Positions 45,039 through 54,636 of a DNA stretch of 64,000 nt are shown here, piece by piece (the stretch's first letter is position 1; each line of letters starts with the position of its first letter). The stretch is taken from positions 1 through 64,000 of the forward strand of contig NZ_JACHLI010000008.1 in the NCBI RefSeq assembly GCF_014204515.1, written 5' to 3'. A model generated the notes under the pieces. The model was not told the DNA's origin. It searched no databases and saw only the letters and a list, made by a program, of their open reading frames with translations. Made by a program: the position numbers and the translations under genes. This DNA is from Pseudomonas nitroreducens. GTDB lineage: Bacteria > Pseudomonadota > Gammaproteobacteria > Pseudomonadales > Pseudomonadaceae.

Positions 45039-46319
45039 TTATTGAGCAGCCTTGGCGAGCCACTCCAGGGCATCCGCCACGCTGTAGAACGAACCGAACA
45101 CCAGAATCTCGTCGTCGGCCACCGCCGCGTCGCACTGCGCTTCCAGCGCTGAAGCGATATCGGCATGGCAACTGACCGGGGCGCCGCGGGCTTGCAGTGC
45201 CTCCGCCAGCTCCTGCGCCGGGCGGCTGCGACCGGTGGGCAGCGGCGCGACGGCCCAATCCTGCACGAAGCCGAGCAAGGGTGCCAGCACGCCGTCGAGA
45301 TCCTTGTCCGCCAGCAGGCCGAATACTGCACGGCGCACACCCTTGGGCGGCGCGGCGCGCAGGCGGCTGGCAAGGTATTGCGCGGCGTGCGGATTATGTC
45401 CGACATCCAGCAGCAGATGGCGTTCCTCGCCGTGCCGTTGCAGGGTGCGACGGTCCAGGCGGCCGGTGACGCGGGTGCGCAGCAAGGCTGCGACCAGTTG
45501 CTCGGGCTGCCAGGGCAGGTCCAGCTGGGCATAGACCTGCAGGGCCAGCGCGGCATTTTCCATCGGCAGGTCGAGCAGCGGCAGATTGTGCAGGCTCAGC
45601 GCCTCGCCATTGGCGGAGCGACCACGCCAGTGCCAGTCGCCCTCGCCCAGGGCCAGGTCGAAATCGCGCCCGCGCAGGGTCAGCGGCGCACCGAGCTGAC
45701 GCGCCTGCTCGAGGATCGGCGCCGGCGGTTCCAGGTCGCCACACACGGCAGGCTTGCCGGCGCGGAAGATACCGGCCTTCTCGAAGGCCACGCTCTCGCG
45801 GGTATCGCCCAGCCAGTCGGCGTGATCGATGCCGATGCTGGTGACCACGGCGATGTCGGAGTCGATCAGGTTGACCGCATCCAGGCGGCCGCCCAGGCCG
45901 ACCTCCAGCACCACGGCGTCCAGTTGGGCGCGCTCGAACAGCCAGAAGGCCGCCAGGGTGCCCATCTCGAAATAGGTCAGGGAAATCTCGCCGCGGGCCG
46001 CCTCGACTGCGGCAAAGGCTTCGCAGAGCGCTTCGTCGCTGACTTCGGCGCCATCGATGAGCACCCGCTCGTTGTAGCGCAGCAGGTGCGGCGAGCTGTA
46101 CACGCCGACACGCAGGCCCTGCTCGCCAAGCATGGCGGCGAGGAAGGCGCAGGTGGAACCCTTGCCGTTGGTGCCGGTAACGGTCACCACGCGGGGCGCG
46201 GGGCGCCCCAGGCCCAGCCGGCCGGCTACTTCACGGGAGCGGTCCAGCCCCATGTCGATCGCCGTGGGATGGAGTTGTTCGAGATAGCTGAGCCAGTCGG
46301 CAAGGGTACGTTGGGTCAT
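45039..46319 (-). CDS. folC: bifunctional folylpolyglutamate synthase / dihydrofolate synthase
   Basis: Adds glutamate to dihydropteroate and to folates. 426 residues. The P-loop GTNGKGS (49-55) and later ligase motifs (VVTSIGIDHADWLG, DVGHNPHA) fit the Mur-ligase-like FolC family. The ATG overlaps the TGA of accD, the usual accD-folC coupling. Confidence 0.95.
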   Translation of the reverse strand: MTQRTLADWLSYLEQLHPTAIDMGLDRSREVAGRLGLGRPAPRVVTVTGTNGKGSTCAFLAAMLGEQGLRVGVYSSPHLLRYNERVLIDGAEVSDEALCEAFAAVEAARGEISLTYFEMGTLAAFWLFERAQLDAVVLEVGLGGRLDAVNLIDSDIAVVTSIGIDHADWLGDTRESVAFEKAGIFRAGKPAVCGDLEPPAPILEQARQLGAPLTLRGRDFDLALGEGDWHWRGRSANGEALSLHNLPLLDLPMENAALALQVYAQLDLPWQPEQLVAALLRTRVTGRLDRRTLQRHGEERHLLLDVGHNPHAAQYLASRLRAAPPKGVRRAVFGLLADKDLDGVLAPLLGFVQDWAVAPLPTGRSRPAQELAEALQARGAPVSCHADIASALEAQCDAAVADDEILVFGSFYSVADALEWLAKAAQ

Positions 46320-47191
46320 CCTGCGAGCGCGGTACTTGGGGTGTTGGTGAATTTGGCCAGCAGCCTGGCGATCCGCTCGCGCATTTCGGCACGGTGGATG
46401 ATCAGGTCGATGGCGCCGTGTTCCAGCAGGAACTCGCTGCGCTGGAAGCCTTCCGGCAGCTTCTCGCGAACGGTCTGCTCGATCACTCGCGGGCCGGCGA
46501 AGCCGATCAGCGCGCGCGGCTCGCCGACGATCACGTCACCGAGCATCGCCAGGCTGGCGGATACGCCGCCGTAGACCGGGTCGGTCAGCACCGAGATGAA
46601 CGGGATGCCTTCTTCGCGCAGGCGGGCCAGCGCGGCGGAGGTCTTGGCCATCTGCATCAGCGAGATCAGCGCTTCCTGCATGCGCGCGCCACCCGAGGCC
46701 GAGAAGCAGATCATCGGGCAACGGTTTTCCAGGGCGTAGTTGGCGGCGCGCACGAAGCGCTCGCCGACGATCGAACCCATGGAGCCGCCCATGAAGGAGA
46801 ACTCGAAGGCGCTGACCACCACCGGCAGGCCCATCAGCTTGCCGCTCATGGAGATCAGCGCGTCCTTCTCGCCGGTGTCCTTCTGCGCGGCGGTCAGGCG
46901 GTCCTTGTACTTCTTGCTGTCGCGGAACTTCAGGCGATCCACCGGCTCCAGCTCGGCGCCCAGCTCTTCGCGGCCTTCCTCATCGAGGAAGATATCGATG
47001 CGCGCGCGGGCGCCGATACGCATGTGGTGATCGCACTTGGGGCAGACGTCGAGGGTCTTTTCCAGCTCCGGACGGTACAGCACCGCCTCGCAGGACGGGC
47101 ATTTGTGCCACAGGCCTTCCGGGACCGAGCTCTTCTTCGCCTCGGAACGCATGATGGAAGGGATCAGCTTGTCTACCAGCCAGTTGCTCAT
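46316..47191 (-). CDS. accD: acetyl-CoA carboxylase carboxyltransferase beta subunit
   Basis: Transfers the carboxyl group from biotin to acetyl-CoA, making malonyl-CoA, with AccA. 291 residues. The zinc ribbon C31-x2-C34 ... C50-x2-C53 is complete, followed by the crotonase-like core (SASGGARMQEA, PVYGGVSASLA). Its stop overlaps folC by ATGA. It is first of the accD-folC-dedD-cvpA-purF series. Confidence 0.97.
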   Translation of the reverse strand: MSNWLVDKLIPSIMRSEAKKSSVPEGLWHKCPSCEAVLYRPELEKTLDVCPKCDHHMRIGARARIDIFLDEEGREELGAELEPVDRLKFRDSKKYKDRLTAAQKDTGEKDALISMSGKLMGLPVVVSAFEFSFMGGSMGSIVGERFVRAANYALENRCPMICFSASGGARMQEALISLMQMAKTSAALARLREEGIPFISVLTDPVYGGVSASLAMLGDVIVGEPRALIGFAGPRVIEQTVREKLPEGFQRSEFLLEHGAIDLIIHRAEMRERIARLLAKFTNTPSTALAG

Positions 47192-47259
47192 GCTCTCGTC
47201 TCCAGTGCAGGGGCGCGGCGCGGTGGGTTGCGCGTGCCTCTGAGCAAATTCATCGTCGC

Positions 47260-47283
47260 GGTTCCGACCTCAAGGCCGGAACC
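47260..47283. repeat. small hairpin in the trpF-accD spacer
   Basis: ggttccg (47260-47266) pairs with cggaacc (47277-47283). No U-run follows in either direction. The spacer 47192-47448 has no gene I can support; a partly overlapping open frame on the minus strand is the read-through of trpF in another frame. Confidence 0.45.
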
Positions 47284-47448
47284 CCTCGCAAACAAAGGCG
47301 CCGCCTGGGGCGTCGCCACGGATACAGCACTCGATGCGGGTCATCGACGGGCAGGCTTGCCCATTGCGACGACTCCCGGCGTTACCCGCAGGTAACGATT
47401 GGGTAGTGGACGGCGGCAGGCCGCTCGTCGTCACATGAAGATTCCGCG

Positions 47449-48072
47449 TCACGCCACCGACCGGCACTGGGCGATGAAGTCGCGGATCTTCTGCGCATCC
47501 TTGATGCCCTTGCTCGCCTCCACCCCGCCGCTCACGTCCACGGCATAGGGGCGCACCCGGGTGATGGCCTCGGCCACGTTGGCGGCCGTCAGGCCACCGG
47601 CCAGGATCAGCGGACGCTCGACATCCTTGGGTACCAGCGACCAGTCGAAGGCCTGCCCGGTTCCGCCTGGGACACCTTCCACGTAGGTATCGAGGAGGAA
47701 GCCGCTGGCCTGTGGATATTTCGCGATCTGCGCCGCGACGTCGTCGCCCGGCTTCACGCGCAGGGCCTTGAGGTAACGCTTGTGCCAGCCGGAGCAGGCC
47801 TCGGGCGTCTCGTCGCCGTGGAACTGCAGGACGTCCAGCGGCACCGCATCGAGGATTTCCCCCAGCTCGCAGCGACTGGCATCGACGAACAGGCCGACGG
47901 TGCTGACGAAGGGCGGCAGTGCGGCAACTATCGCCCGCGCCTGCTGGATGCTCACCGCGCGCGGGCTCCTGGCGTAGAACACCAGGCCGATGGCGTCGGC
48001 GCCCGCCGCGGCGGCGGCCAGGGCATCCTCGACTCGGGTAATACCGCAGATTTTGATGCGAACGGCGGACAA
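47449..48072 (-). CDS. trpF: phosphoribosylanthranilate isomerase
   Basis: Third step of tryptophan synthesis, isomerising phosphoribosylanthranilate. 207 residues of a TIM barrel. Near the start, RIKICGITRVEDA holds the catalytic Cys (about residue 9), and the later LQFHGDE and DVSGGVE segments are family marks. The best start is TTG at 48072, which aligns with the family; an ATG 14 codons upstream adds an unconserved stretch. It follows truA by 57 bases, a known Pseudomonas order separating trpF from other trp genes. Confidence 0.93.
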   Translation of the reverse strand: MSAVRIKICGITRVEDALAAAAAGADAIGLVFYARSPRAVSIQQARAIVAALPPFVSTVGLFVDASRCELGEILDAVPLDVLQFHGDETPEACSGWHKRYLKALRVKPGDDVAAQIAKYPQASGFLLDTYVEGVPGGTGQAFDWSLVPKDVERPLILAGGLTAANVAEAITRVRPYAVDVSGGVEASKGIKDAQKIRDFIAQCRSVA

Positions 48073-48129
48073 GATGCAGCAACCTTCAGGCAAGTGATCG
48101 ATCGATGGTAGCAAATGACCCTGGCATCG

Positions 48130-48987
48130 TCAGCCAAAGGTATCCGGCAAACTTGAAAGGAAATGTGGCCCCAGGTAGCGCTGGGGCAACACGAACTCCT
48201 CGGGGTATTCCACGCTGACCAGGTACAGTCCGTAGGGGTGCGCGGTGATCCCGCTGGCACGCCGATCGCGCGCAGCCAGCGCCTCGGCCGCCCACTCCAC
48301 CGGGCGCTCGCCGGCGCCGATGGTCATCAGCATCCCGGCGAAGTTGCGCACCATGTGGTGCAGGAAGGCGTTGGCGCGGACATCCAGCACGATGAAGCGG
48401 CCATGCTCGATCACCTCCAGGTGATGCACGGTCTTCATCGCCGACTTGGCCTGGCACTGCACCGCGCGGAACGAGGTGAAGTCATGGGTGCCGACCAGCG
48501 CCCTGGCCGCCTCGCGCATGCGCGAGACATCCAGCGGACGGTGGTTCCAGGTGACCTCTTCGGCCATGTGCGCCGGGCGGATCTGGTCGTTGTAGATCAC
48601 ATAGCGGTAGCGCCGCGCCATGGCGGTGAAGCGCGCATGGAAATGCGCCGGCATCACCTTGGCCCAGGTCACGCTGATGTCGTTGGGCAGGTTGGCATTG
48701 GTGCCCATGACCCAGGCGATCAGCGAGCGCTCGGCGGTGGTATCGAAATGCACCACCTGCCCGCTCGCATGCACCAGGGCATCGGTGCGCCCTGCACACA
48801 TCAGCGAAACCGGGTGGTTGGCCACCTGCGAAAGGGCTTTTTCCAGCGCGCCCTGCACAGTCGGCACACCATTTTCCTGGCGCTGCCAACCGCGATAACG
48901 CGAGCCTTTGAATTCGACGCCCAGGGCAATCCTGGAAACGCCAACGGCGGCCGATTCGGCCGCCGCTGAGGGTACTACTTCAATCAT
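48130..48987 (-). CDS. truA: tRNA pseudouridine(38-40) synthase
   Basis: Modifies uridines 38, 39 and 40 in the tRNA anticodon arm. 285 residues. The catalytic Asp is in GRTDALVHA (Asp69), and GVEFKGSRYRGWQRQ is the family N-terminus. About 18 poorly conserved residues precede it. It starts 19 bases after the fimV stop, so transcription is probably linked to fimV. Confidence 0.95.
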   Translation of the reverse strand: MIEVVPSAAAESAAVGVSRIALGVEFKGSRYRGWQRQENGVPTVQGALEKALSQVANHPVSLMCAGRTDALVHASGQVVHFDTTAERSLIAWVMGTNANLPNDISVTWAKVMPAHFHARFTAMARRYRYVIYNDQIRPAHMAEEVTWNHRPLDVSRMREAARALVGTHDFTSFRAVQCQAKSAMKTVHHLEVIEHGRFIVLDVRANAFLHHMVRNFAGMLMTIGAGERPVEWAAEALAARDRRASGITAHPYGLYLVSVEYPEEFVLPQRYLGPHFLSSLPDTFG

Positions 48988-49006
48988 CTATCTGGAGCCT
49001 TCCGGC

Positions 49007-51880
49007 TCAGGCGATACGCCCGAGCAGTTCGCGAGCTTCCTGCTGCTGGTTGTCGTTCCCCTCGGCGAGCACTTCGTCGAGGATGTCGCGGGCGCCTTCG
49101 GTGTCGCCCATGTCGATGTAGGCACGCGCCAGGTCGAGCTTGGTGGCCGCTTCGTCCGCACCGGAGAGGAAGTCGAAGTCATCCTCGTCGTCGCCTGCGT
49201 CGGCCGGCAGGGCCAGCTCATCGGCGCTGAAATGATCTTCGTCCGGGGCAGTAACCGGAGCCAGCGGCTCGTCGTTCTGCGCCGAGAGGCGATCGAGTTC
49301 TGCGCTGACCTCGTCCAGTTGCGCGGCGAAGCTGTCGCCGGAACGGACTGGAGCAGGCTCCTCGTCCGCCAGGGACAGGTCGAAATCGTCCGGCAGGTCG
49401 TCGACCTGCGGTGCCTTGGTTTCGCCGCCCAGGCTGAACTCCTCGGGGCTGACGCCGGACAGCGAAGCGCTGTCGTCTTCCAGACCCAGGAGGAAATCGT
49501 CTTCCGCGGAAGACAGGCTGTCCGCACCAGACTTCTGCTCCGGGTCCTTGTCCAGGTCCAGGGAGAAGTCGTCCAGCTCATCCATCAGCGACGGGCTGTC
49601 GACCTTGGCAGCCGGCTCTTCCGGCAGGTCCAGGTCGAAGGCGAAGTCATCCTCGGCCTTGGCGCTCGGCGCCGCGGCCGGTGCACCGCCCAGGCTCAGG
49701 TCGTCATCCAGGTCGAAGCTGCCGAAGGACAGTTCGTCGTGCTGGGCAGCGGCCGGAGCGGCAGGTTTCTCTTCGCCCAGGTCGAGGTCGTCCAGGGCCA
49801 GGTCGAAGGCGTCGTCCAGGTCATTGTGCGGCTGCGCGGCGGGGGCGGCGGCCGGCGGAGTCGGCTCCACCTCGAAGTCGTCCAGGCTGAAGCTGTCCAG
49901 GTCATCCTTTTCGGCCAGCGCGGCGGCGGCCAGACCACCGCCCACGGCAGCCAGGGCGACCATGCCCGGATAACGGGACTTCAGCTGCTCGACCTGCGGC
50001 TCGGCACCGCCGATCTCGCGCAGTTCGTTCTCCTGACGGGCGAAGCCTTCACGGTCGCCGATCTCGGCATAGACCTCCATCAGCTTCAGGCGCAGGTCGG
50101 TGCGCTGCGGCTCGTCGTAGATGGCGCCCTGCAACAATTCGGCGGCCTGGTTGAAGCGGCCGTAGGCGATGTAGATGTCGGCCTCGCCCAGCGCATCGCT
50201 GGTCTGCGCGGCGACGCGCTCCGGAGCGGCCACGGGAGCGGCGACCTCGGCGGCGTGCGGCACGTCGAGGGTATCCAGCTCGCTGCCGGCCAGGGTCAGG
50301 TCGTCATCCAGGGTCGGTTCGTCGTCATCGTTGGCGCGGGCGGCGAGGTCTTCCTGCTCCTTGGCGGCCCGACGGCGGGCGATGATCATCAGCAGGACCA
50401 GCAGGGCCAGCAGCAGGCTGCCGGCGATGGCGCCCAGCCAGATCGGGTTGGCGAGAATCTCGTCGACGAAGCTGGTCGGAGCCTGCTCCACCGGAGCCAC
50501 GGCGGGCGCGGGCGCCGGCTTGGGCTGCTCGGCGGCAGGCGCCGGTGCCGGAGTGACCGAGGCAGGCGCGGGTTGCGGCTGGGCCTCGGGAGCGGCGGAG
50601 GCGGCCGGAGCCACGGGCGCGACAGCATTGTCGGCGGGAGCGGCAGGCTGCGGTTGCGCTTCGCCAGCCGGAGCGGCCGGCGGCACCGGCGCTTCGGCGG
50701 CGGCACCCGGAGCAGCAGCCCCCTGGGCGGCCTTGTCATTGCCCAGTTCGCTCTGCAGCTTGGCCAGCTGCGCATCCTTCAGCGCGATGAGCTTCTGCAG
50801 CTTGTCCATCTGGCCTTGCAGATCGGTCATGCGGCTGCTCAGCTCGTCGTTCTCGCGACGGGTGCTGTCGAGGCTTTCCTTGGTCACGGCGAGCTTGTCG
50901 GCGGTGGCCTGGCCGTCCTTGCTGCCCTTGTCGCCACCCTTGGCCTTGCCATTCTCGCCGGAGAGCAGGCGCAGGCTGTCCTTGCTTTCGGCCTGGGCCG
51001 GAGCGTTACCGGCATTGGCCCGCGCAGTAGCGTCGAGCTGGCGCGCACCGCCAGTGGGCAGGCTCCGGCCTTCACGCCAGGCGGTGTACTGCTGTTTGAC
51101 TTCGGCTTCGGCAACCGGTTGAGTCCGCGCCTTGATCTGCTCGGCATCGGGCAGGCGCAGCACCTGGCCGCTCTTCAGGCGGTTGATGTTGCCGCCGAGG
51201 AAGGCGTCAGGGTTCATATCCTGGATCGCCAGCATGGTCTGCTGGACGGAAACGCTGCCATCCGGACGCGCACGGGCGGCGATTTCCCAGAGAGTGTCGT
51301 TCTTGCCGGTACGGTATTCGTTGCCTTCCAGGCGCCGCGACGGAGCTGCGGCAGCTGCCGGGGCGGGACGCGCAGCCGGAGCGGGAGTCGCACGCGGCGC
51401 GGCGGTGGCAGCCGGACGAACCTGCGGCGCCGGGGCGGCCATCGGCGCGCGCGGCACGGCGGCGGCGGTCTGCGGGGAATACAGCGGCGGGTCGAGCAGC
51501 ACGGTGTACTCGCGCAGCAGGCGACCGTTGGGCCAGAGCACTTCCACGAGGAAGTTCAGGTAGGGTTCCTGCACCGGCCGGTCGGAGGTCACGCGAATGA
51601 CGCTCTTGCCGTTGGGCTTGACGATCGGGGTGAACTTCAGCCCGGTCAGGAAGTACTGGCGGTCGACGCCGGCCTTGCTGAAGTCTTCCGGCGACGCCAG
51701 CTTCGGGATCACCTCGGCCGAGGACAGATCACGCACTTCGACCAGGTCGATCTCGGCATCCAGCGGCTGGTTCAGCGCTGAACGCAGGTGGATGTCTCCC
51801 AGGCCCAGCGCGTGCGCCATGCCAGAGGTCAATGCCGAAGCAGCTGCGATTGCCTGCACCAGTTTACGAAGCCGGACCAT
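49007..51880 (-). CDS. fimV: FimV, polar peptidoglycan-binding protein
   Basis: Inner-membrane protein needed for assembly of the type IV pilus secretin, twitching motility and polar localisation. 957 residues: a signal peptide, a FimV N-terminal domain (about 25-140, LGDIHLRSALNQPLDAEI), a LysM region (about 185-245, TLWEIAARARPDG...LRLP), a coiled coil (about 325-380), a transmembrane helix (about 477-498) and a long acidic cytoplasmic part. The FimV C-terminal motif (TKLDLARAYIDMGDTEGARDILDEV) closes it. It is downstream of asd-like genes and upstream of truA. A shorter paralogue lies at 53155. Confidence 0.96.
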   Translation of the reverse strand: MVRLRKLVQAIAAASALTSGMAHALGLGDIHLRSALNQPLDAEIDLVEVRDLSSAEVIPKLASPEDFSKAGVDRQYFLTGLKFTPIVKPNGKSVIRVTSDRPVQEPYLNFLVEVLWPNGRLLREYTVLLDPPLYSPQTAAAVPRAPMAAPAPQVRPAATAAPRATPAPAARPAPAAAAAPSRRLEGNEYRTGKNDTLWEIAARARPDGSVSVQQTMLAIQDMNPDAFLGGNINRLKSGQVLRLPDAEQIKARTQPVAEAEVKQQYTAWREGRSLPTGGARQLDATARANAGNAPAQAESKDSLRLLSGENGKAKGGDKGSKDGQATADKLAVTKESLDSTRRENDELSSRMTDLQGQMDKLQKLIALKDAQLAKLQSELGNDKAAQGAAAPGAAAEAPVPPAAPAGEAQPQPAAPADNAVAPVAPAASAAPEAQPQPAPASVTPAPAPAAEQPKPAPAPAVAPVEQAPTSFVDEILANPIWLGAIAGSLLLALLVLLMIIARRRAAKEQEDLAARANDDDEPTLDDDLTLAGSELDTLDVPHAAEVAAPVAAPERVAAQTSDALGEADIYIAYGRFNQAAELLQGAIYDEPQRTDLRLKLMEVYAEIGDREGFARQENELREIGGAEPQVEQLKSRYPGMVALAAVGGGLAAAALAEKDDLDSFSLDDFEVEPTPPAAAPAAQPHNDLDDAFDLALDDLDLGEEKPAAPAAAQHDELSFGSFDLDDDLSLGGAPAAAPSAKAEDDFAFDLDLPEEPAAKVDSPSLMDELDDFSLDLDKDPEQKSGADSLSSAEDDFLLGLEDDSASLSGVSPEEFSLGGETKAPQVDDLPDDFDLSLADEEPAPVRSGDSFAAQLDEVSAELDRLSAQNDEPLAPVTAPDEDHFSADELALPADAGDDEDDFDFLSGADEAATKLDLARAYIDMGDTEGARDILDEVLAEGNDNQQQEARELLGRIA

Positions 51881-52048
51881 ATATTAATCCCTTGTTTTAA
51901 TAGCTTTTTTCTGGATTAGAACAACGTCTATCGGGCGCCGCTGCCCATTGCACCAACCGTTTTCACGGTGGTGTTCTCCCCTGTCAGCGACGTTACCGGC
52001 CAGTATTGCCAAGCTAGAATACTTCTTCAAATATTCGGTAAGTATCTT

Positions 52049-53059
52049 TTACAGATAGTGTTTTATCAACAATTCGCCCAAGTTCACAGCATTCAGCGCT
52101 GCGCCTTTTCTCACATTATCTGACGCAATCCACAAATTCAGTTCGCAGGAATCTGTAAGACCATTCCTTAGGCGGCCGACGTAGACACTATCCTGTCCCT
52201 GTGCATCGCCGATGACAGTCGGGTAATCGTCTTCCACCAGTTCGATCCCTTCCGCCGCCTCCAGCGCCGCGCTCACCGCCGCCAGGGAAACCGGCGCCGC
52301 GGCCTTGATCGACAGCATCAGTACATCACCGAAGAACACCGGCGCCAGGCTGCAGGTGACGCTCAGGCCGCCCTTCAGCTCGGGGAACAGCCCGGCGAGC
52401 TCCGCCGCCATGCGCCGCTCCACGGTGGAGTAACCCTGCTCGTCCACTTCACCCAACTGCGCCAGCATGTTGAAGGCGAACTGACGGTCCACCAGGCGTG
52501 GCTCCAGCGGGCGCGCATTGAGCAGCTCGGCGGTCTGCCGCGCCAGTTCCTGTACGCCCTCGCGCCCCAGCGCCGAGGCGGACAGGCAGGCAGCCACATT
52601 GACCTGGCGGGGCTCCAGCACGGTACGCAGGGCCGCGAGCACTTCCGCAACTTCGGCGGCAGGGGCTGCTGGTGCAGCGATCACTGCCGGCAACTGCAGC
52701 TGTTCGAGGGCGCTGCCGTTCACGCAGGTCAGGGCCAGGCTCGCGGCGGCATGGTTCAGCGCAGCGCCGCTGAGGTCGATGACGCTGCAGCCGGCGCCGA
52801 TTGCGCGCGCGGAGCAGTCAGCGGCTGCTTCGGCGCCCACCGACAGGAACGCCAGGCGCACCCTGGAGAAGTCGAATTCATCGAGCTTGCCGACCCGGAT
52901 ATTGCGCCCGCGGAAGGCGATCGACTTGCCGGCGGACTCGCCGCTGGCCAGCAGATACAGGTTGGCGACCGGAAAGTCGCGCTCCTCCAGCAGCTCGACC
53001 AAAGCCTCGCCCACAAGTCCAGTGGCGCCTACTACGGCGATGTCGATGGTTTCAGGCAT
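52049..53059 (-). CDS. aspartate-semialdehyde dehydrogenase-like protein, Usg type
   Basis: 336 residues with an intact N-terminal cofactor loop (GATGLVGEAL) and the semialdehyde dehydrogenase fold. At the site of the catalytic Asn-Cys the sequence reads APAAPAAEV (about 129-137), so the nucleophile is absent and the protein is probably inactive as Asd. E. coli Usg is also reported to lack it. The true Asd is encoded at 54637. The bases 51881-52048 before fimV show no gene. Its role is unknown. Confidence 0.85.
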   Translation of the reverse strand: MPETIDIAVVGATGLVGEALVELLEERDFPVANLYLLASGESAGKSIAFRGRNIRVGKLDEFDFSRVRLAFLSVGAEAAADCSARAIGAGCSVIDLSGAALNHAAASLALTCVNGSALEQLQLPAVIAAPAAPAAEVAEVLAALRTVLEPRQVNVAACLSASALGREGVQELARQTAELLNARPLEPRLVDRQFAFNMLAQLGEVDEQGYSTVERRMAAELAGLFPELKGGLSVTCSLAPVFFGDVLMLSIKAAAPVSLAAVSAALEAAEGIELVEDDYPTVIGDAQGQDSVYVGRLRNGLTDSCELNLWIASDNVRKGAALNAVNLGELLIKHYL

Positions 53060-53154
53060 CCGGTGTCTCGCATTCGGTGGGAAAAGTAGCGCAGCACTTT
53101 ACCGGCCCCACCGGCGGCGAAGCAATCGAGGGCTCCGCCGCCTATCGCCGCACC

Positions 53155-54381
53155 TCAGGGGCGCGGCTCAGCGGCGCTCGCTCCGGCAGTCAACGGCGCG
53201 CTGGCCTGGGCGACGCCCTGCGCGGCATCCGGGCTGCTGGTAGCGGCCTGGGGATTGCCCGCCGGGCCATTGCCGGCTGGCGCAGCCGCACCCTGGGCAC
53301 GGCTGCGCTCCTGCTCGGCGAGGCGCGCGAGCAGCCCGGCGATCTGCGAGTCCTTCAGTTCGATCAGCTTGTTCAGCTTCTGCGTCTGGCCTTCCAGATC
53401 GGAAATCCGGCTGCGCAGCTCGTCGCCCTCGCGGCGTGCACTGTCCAGCCCTTCCTGGGCAACGGCAAGTTGCTCGCCGGCGGCCCGCTCACGCTCCTTG
53501 CCGGCCTGGCCGGAGACCAGGCGCAGGTTGTCGCGCTCTTCAGCCTTGGCCGGTGCGGCGCCCGCCTCGGCCTTGTGGGTGGCGTCCAGCTGGCGGCCCT
53601 GCTGGGCCAGCTGCGGATTGCGTCCGGCCTGTCGCTGCGAGCTCTGGGCCTCCACCTGCGCCACCGCCTGGGCATGGCTCTGCTCGCGCGCCTGCTGCTC
53701 GCTGGGCAGGCGCAGTACCTGGCCGACCTTGAGGCGGTTGATGTTGCCTTCGACGAAGGCATCCGGGTTCATCCGCTGGATCGCCGCCATGGTCTGCATG
53801 ACCGAGACTCCGCCGGCGGGACGGTTGCGCGAGGCGATATCCCACAGCGCATCGTTGCGCTGGATGCGGTAGGAGTCGGCACGAGTCGCAGCGCTCGCCG
53901 GCTGCACCAGCGGCTGGGCCTGCGGCGCACGCGCCACTGCCAGCGGCGCAACCGCCGGCGGCGTCACCGGGCTTGCGACATAGCTGGGCGGATCGAGCAG
54001 CACGGTGAATTCGCGCACCAGCCGGCCCTGGGGCCAGACCACCTGCAGGACGAAGTTGAGATAAGGCTCGCGTACCGGACGCGAGGTCTTCACATGGATG
54101 ACCCCGCGGCCATTCCTGCCGATATCGGCCGTGAAACTCAGGCCGCTGGTGACCACGTTGCGGTCCACACCCAGGCGCTCGAAGTCGTCGGCCGAGGCCA
54201 GGCTGACCAGGACGTCATCGGAGCCGAGGTCGCCCACCCCGCCCAGCTCGATGCTGGCCGAAAGGTTCTGCCCCAGAGTCGCCCGCGAGGAGATCTCGCC
54301 CAGTTCCAGCGCGCCTGCGATGCCAGGCATGAAGGCGGCGGCCACCGCCGTCGCCAGCAACATTCTGTGTAACCGAGCCAT
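53155..54381 (-). CDS. short FimV-like periplasmic protein
   Basis: 408 residues: signal peptide (MLLATAVAAAFMPGIAGA), a FimV N-terminal domain (about 25-140, LELGEISSRATLGQNLSASIEL), a LysM region (about 163-226, ALWDIASRNRPAG) and a coiled coil (about 300-355). It aligns with FimV over these parts, including LDSARREGDELRSRISDLEG against LDSTRRENDELSSRMTDLQG. It then stops before the transmembrane helix and the cytoplasmic domain. It is probably secreted into the periplasm and attached to peptidoglycan. GGGGGAG precedes the ATG. It lies between the Usg-like gene and asd. Confidence 0.85.
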   Translation of the reverse strand: MARLHRMLLATAVAAAFMPGIAGALELGEISSRATLGQNLSASIELGGVGDLGSDDVLVSLASADDFERLGVDRNVVTSGLSFTADIGRNGRGVIHVKTSRPVREPYLNFVLQVVWPQGRLVREFTVLLDPPSYVASPVTPPAVAPLAVARAPQAQPLVQPASAATRADSYRIQRNDALWDIASRNRPAGGVSVMQTMAAIQRMNPDAFVEGNINRLKVGQVLRLPSEQQAREQSHAQAVAQVEAQSSQRQAGRNPQLAQQGRQLDATHKAEAGAAPAKAEERDNLRLVSGQAGKERERAAGEQLAVAQEGLDSARREGDELRSRISDLEGQTQKLNKLIELKDSQIAGLLARLAEQERSRAQGAAAPAGNGPAGNPQAATSSPDAAQGVAQASAPLTAGASAAEPRP

Positions 54382-54591
54382 TTTCTCCCCCGCTGCTTGC
54401 ATTCGGCCGGCACGAAAAGGCGCGCCGAAACCTGTCCCCATGGACGGGCAGCGAGGATAGCGACTGGGTCGCGGTGGCTTTTGCGGGTGCGTCACAGAAA
54501 CTGGCGCCAGACGACCGGCGCCTGGTGCAATCGGCGTTTTTGTGCGGCGCTTCACCTGGCGCGACGGAACTTTCCATGCCGCACAATGCAC

Positions 54592-54614
54592 GACGCCGGC
54601 TTGGGGCCGGCGTC
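54592..54614 (-). terminator. GC-rich hairpin past asd
   Basis: gacgccggc pairs with gccggcgtc around a TTGGG loop, 22 bases past the asd stop. It has no U-run on the minus strand, so it is only a candidate terminator. The rest of 54382-54636 shows no gene. Confidence 0.5.
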
Positions 54615-54636
54615 GCGGGTGACACTCAGAAGCGGA

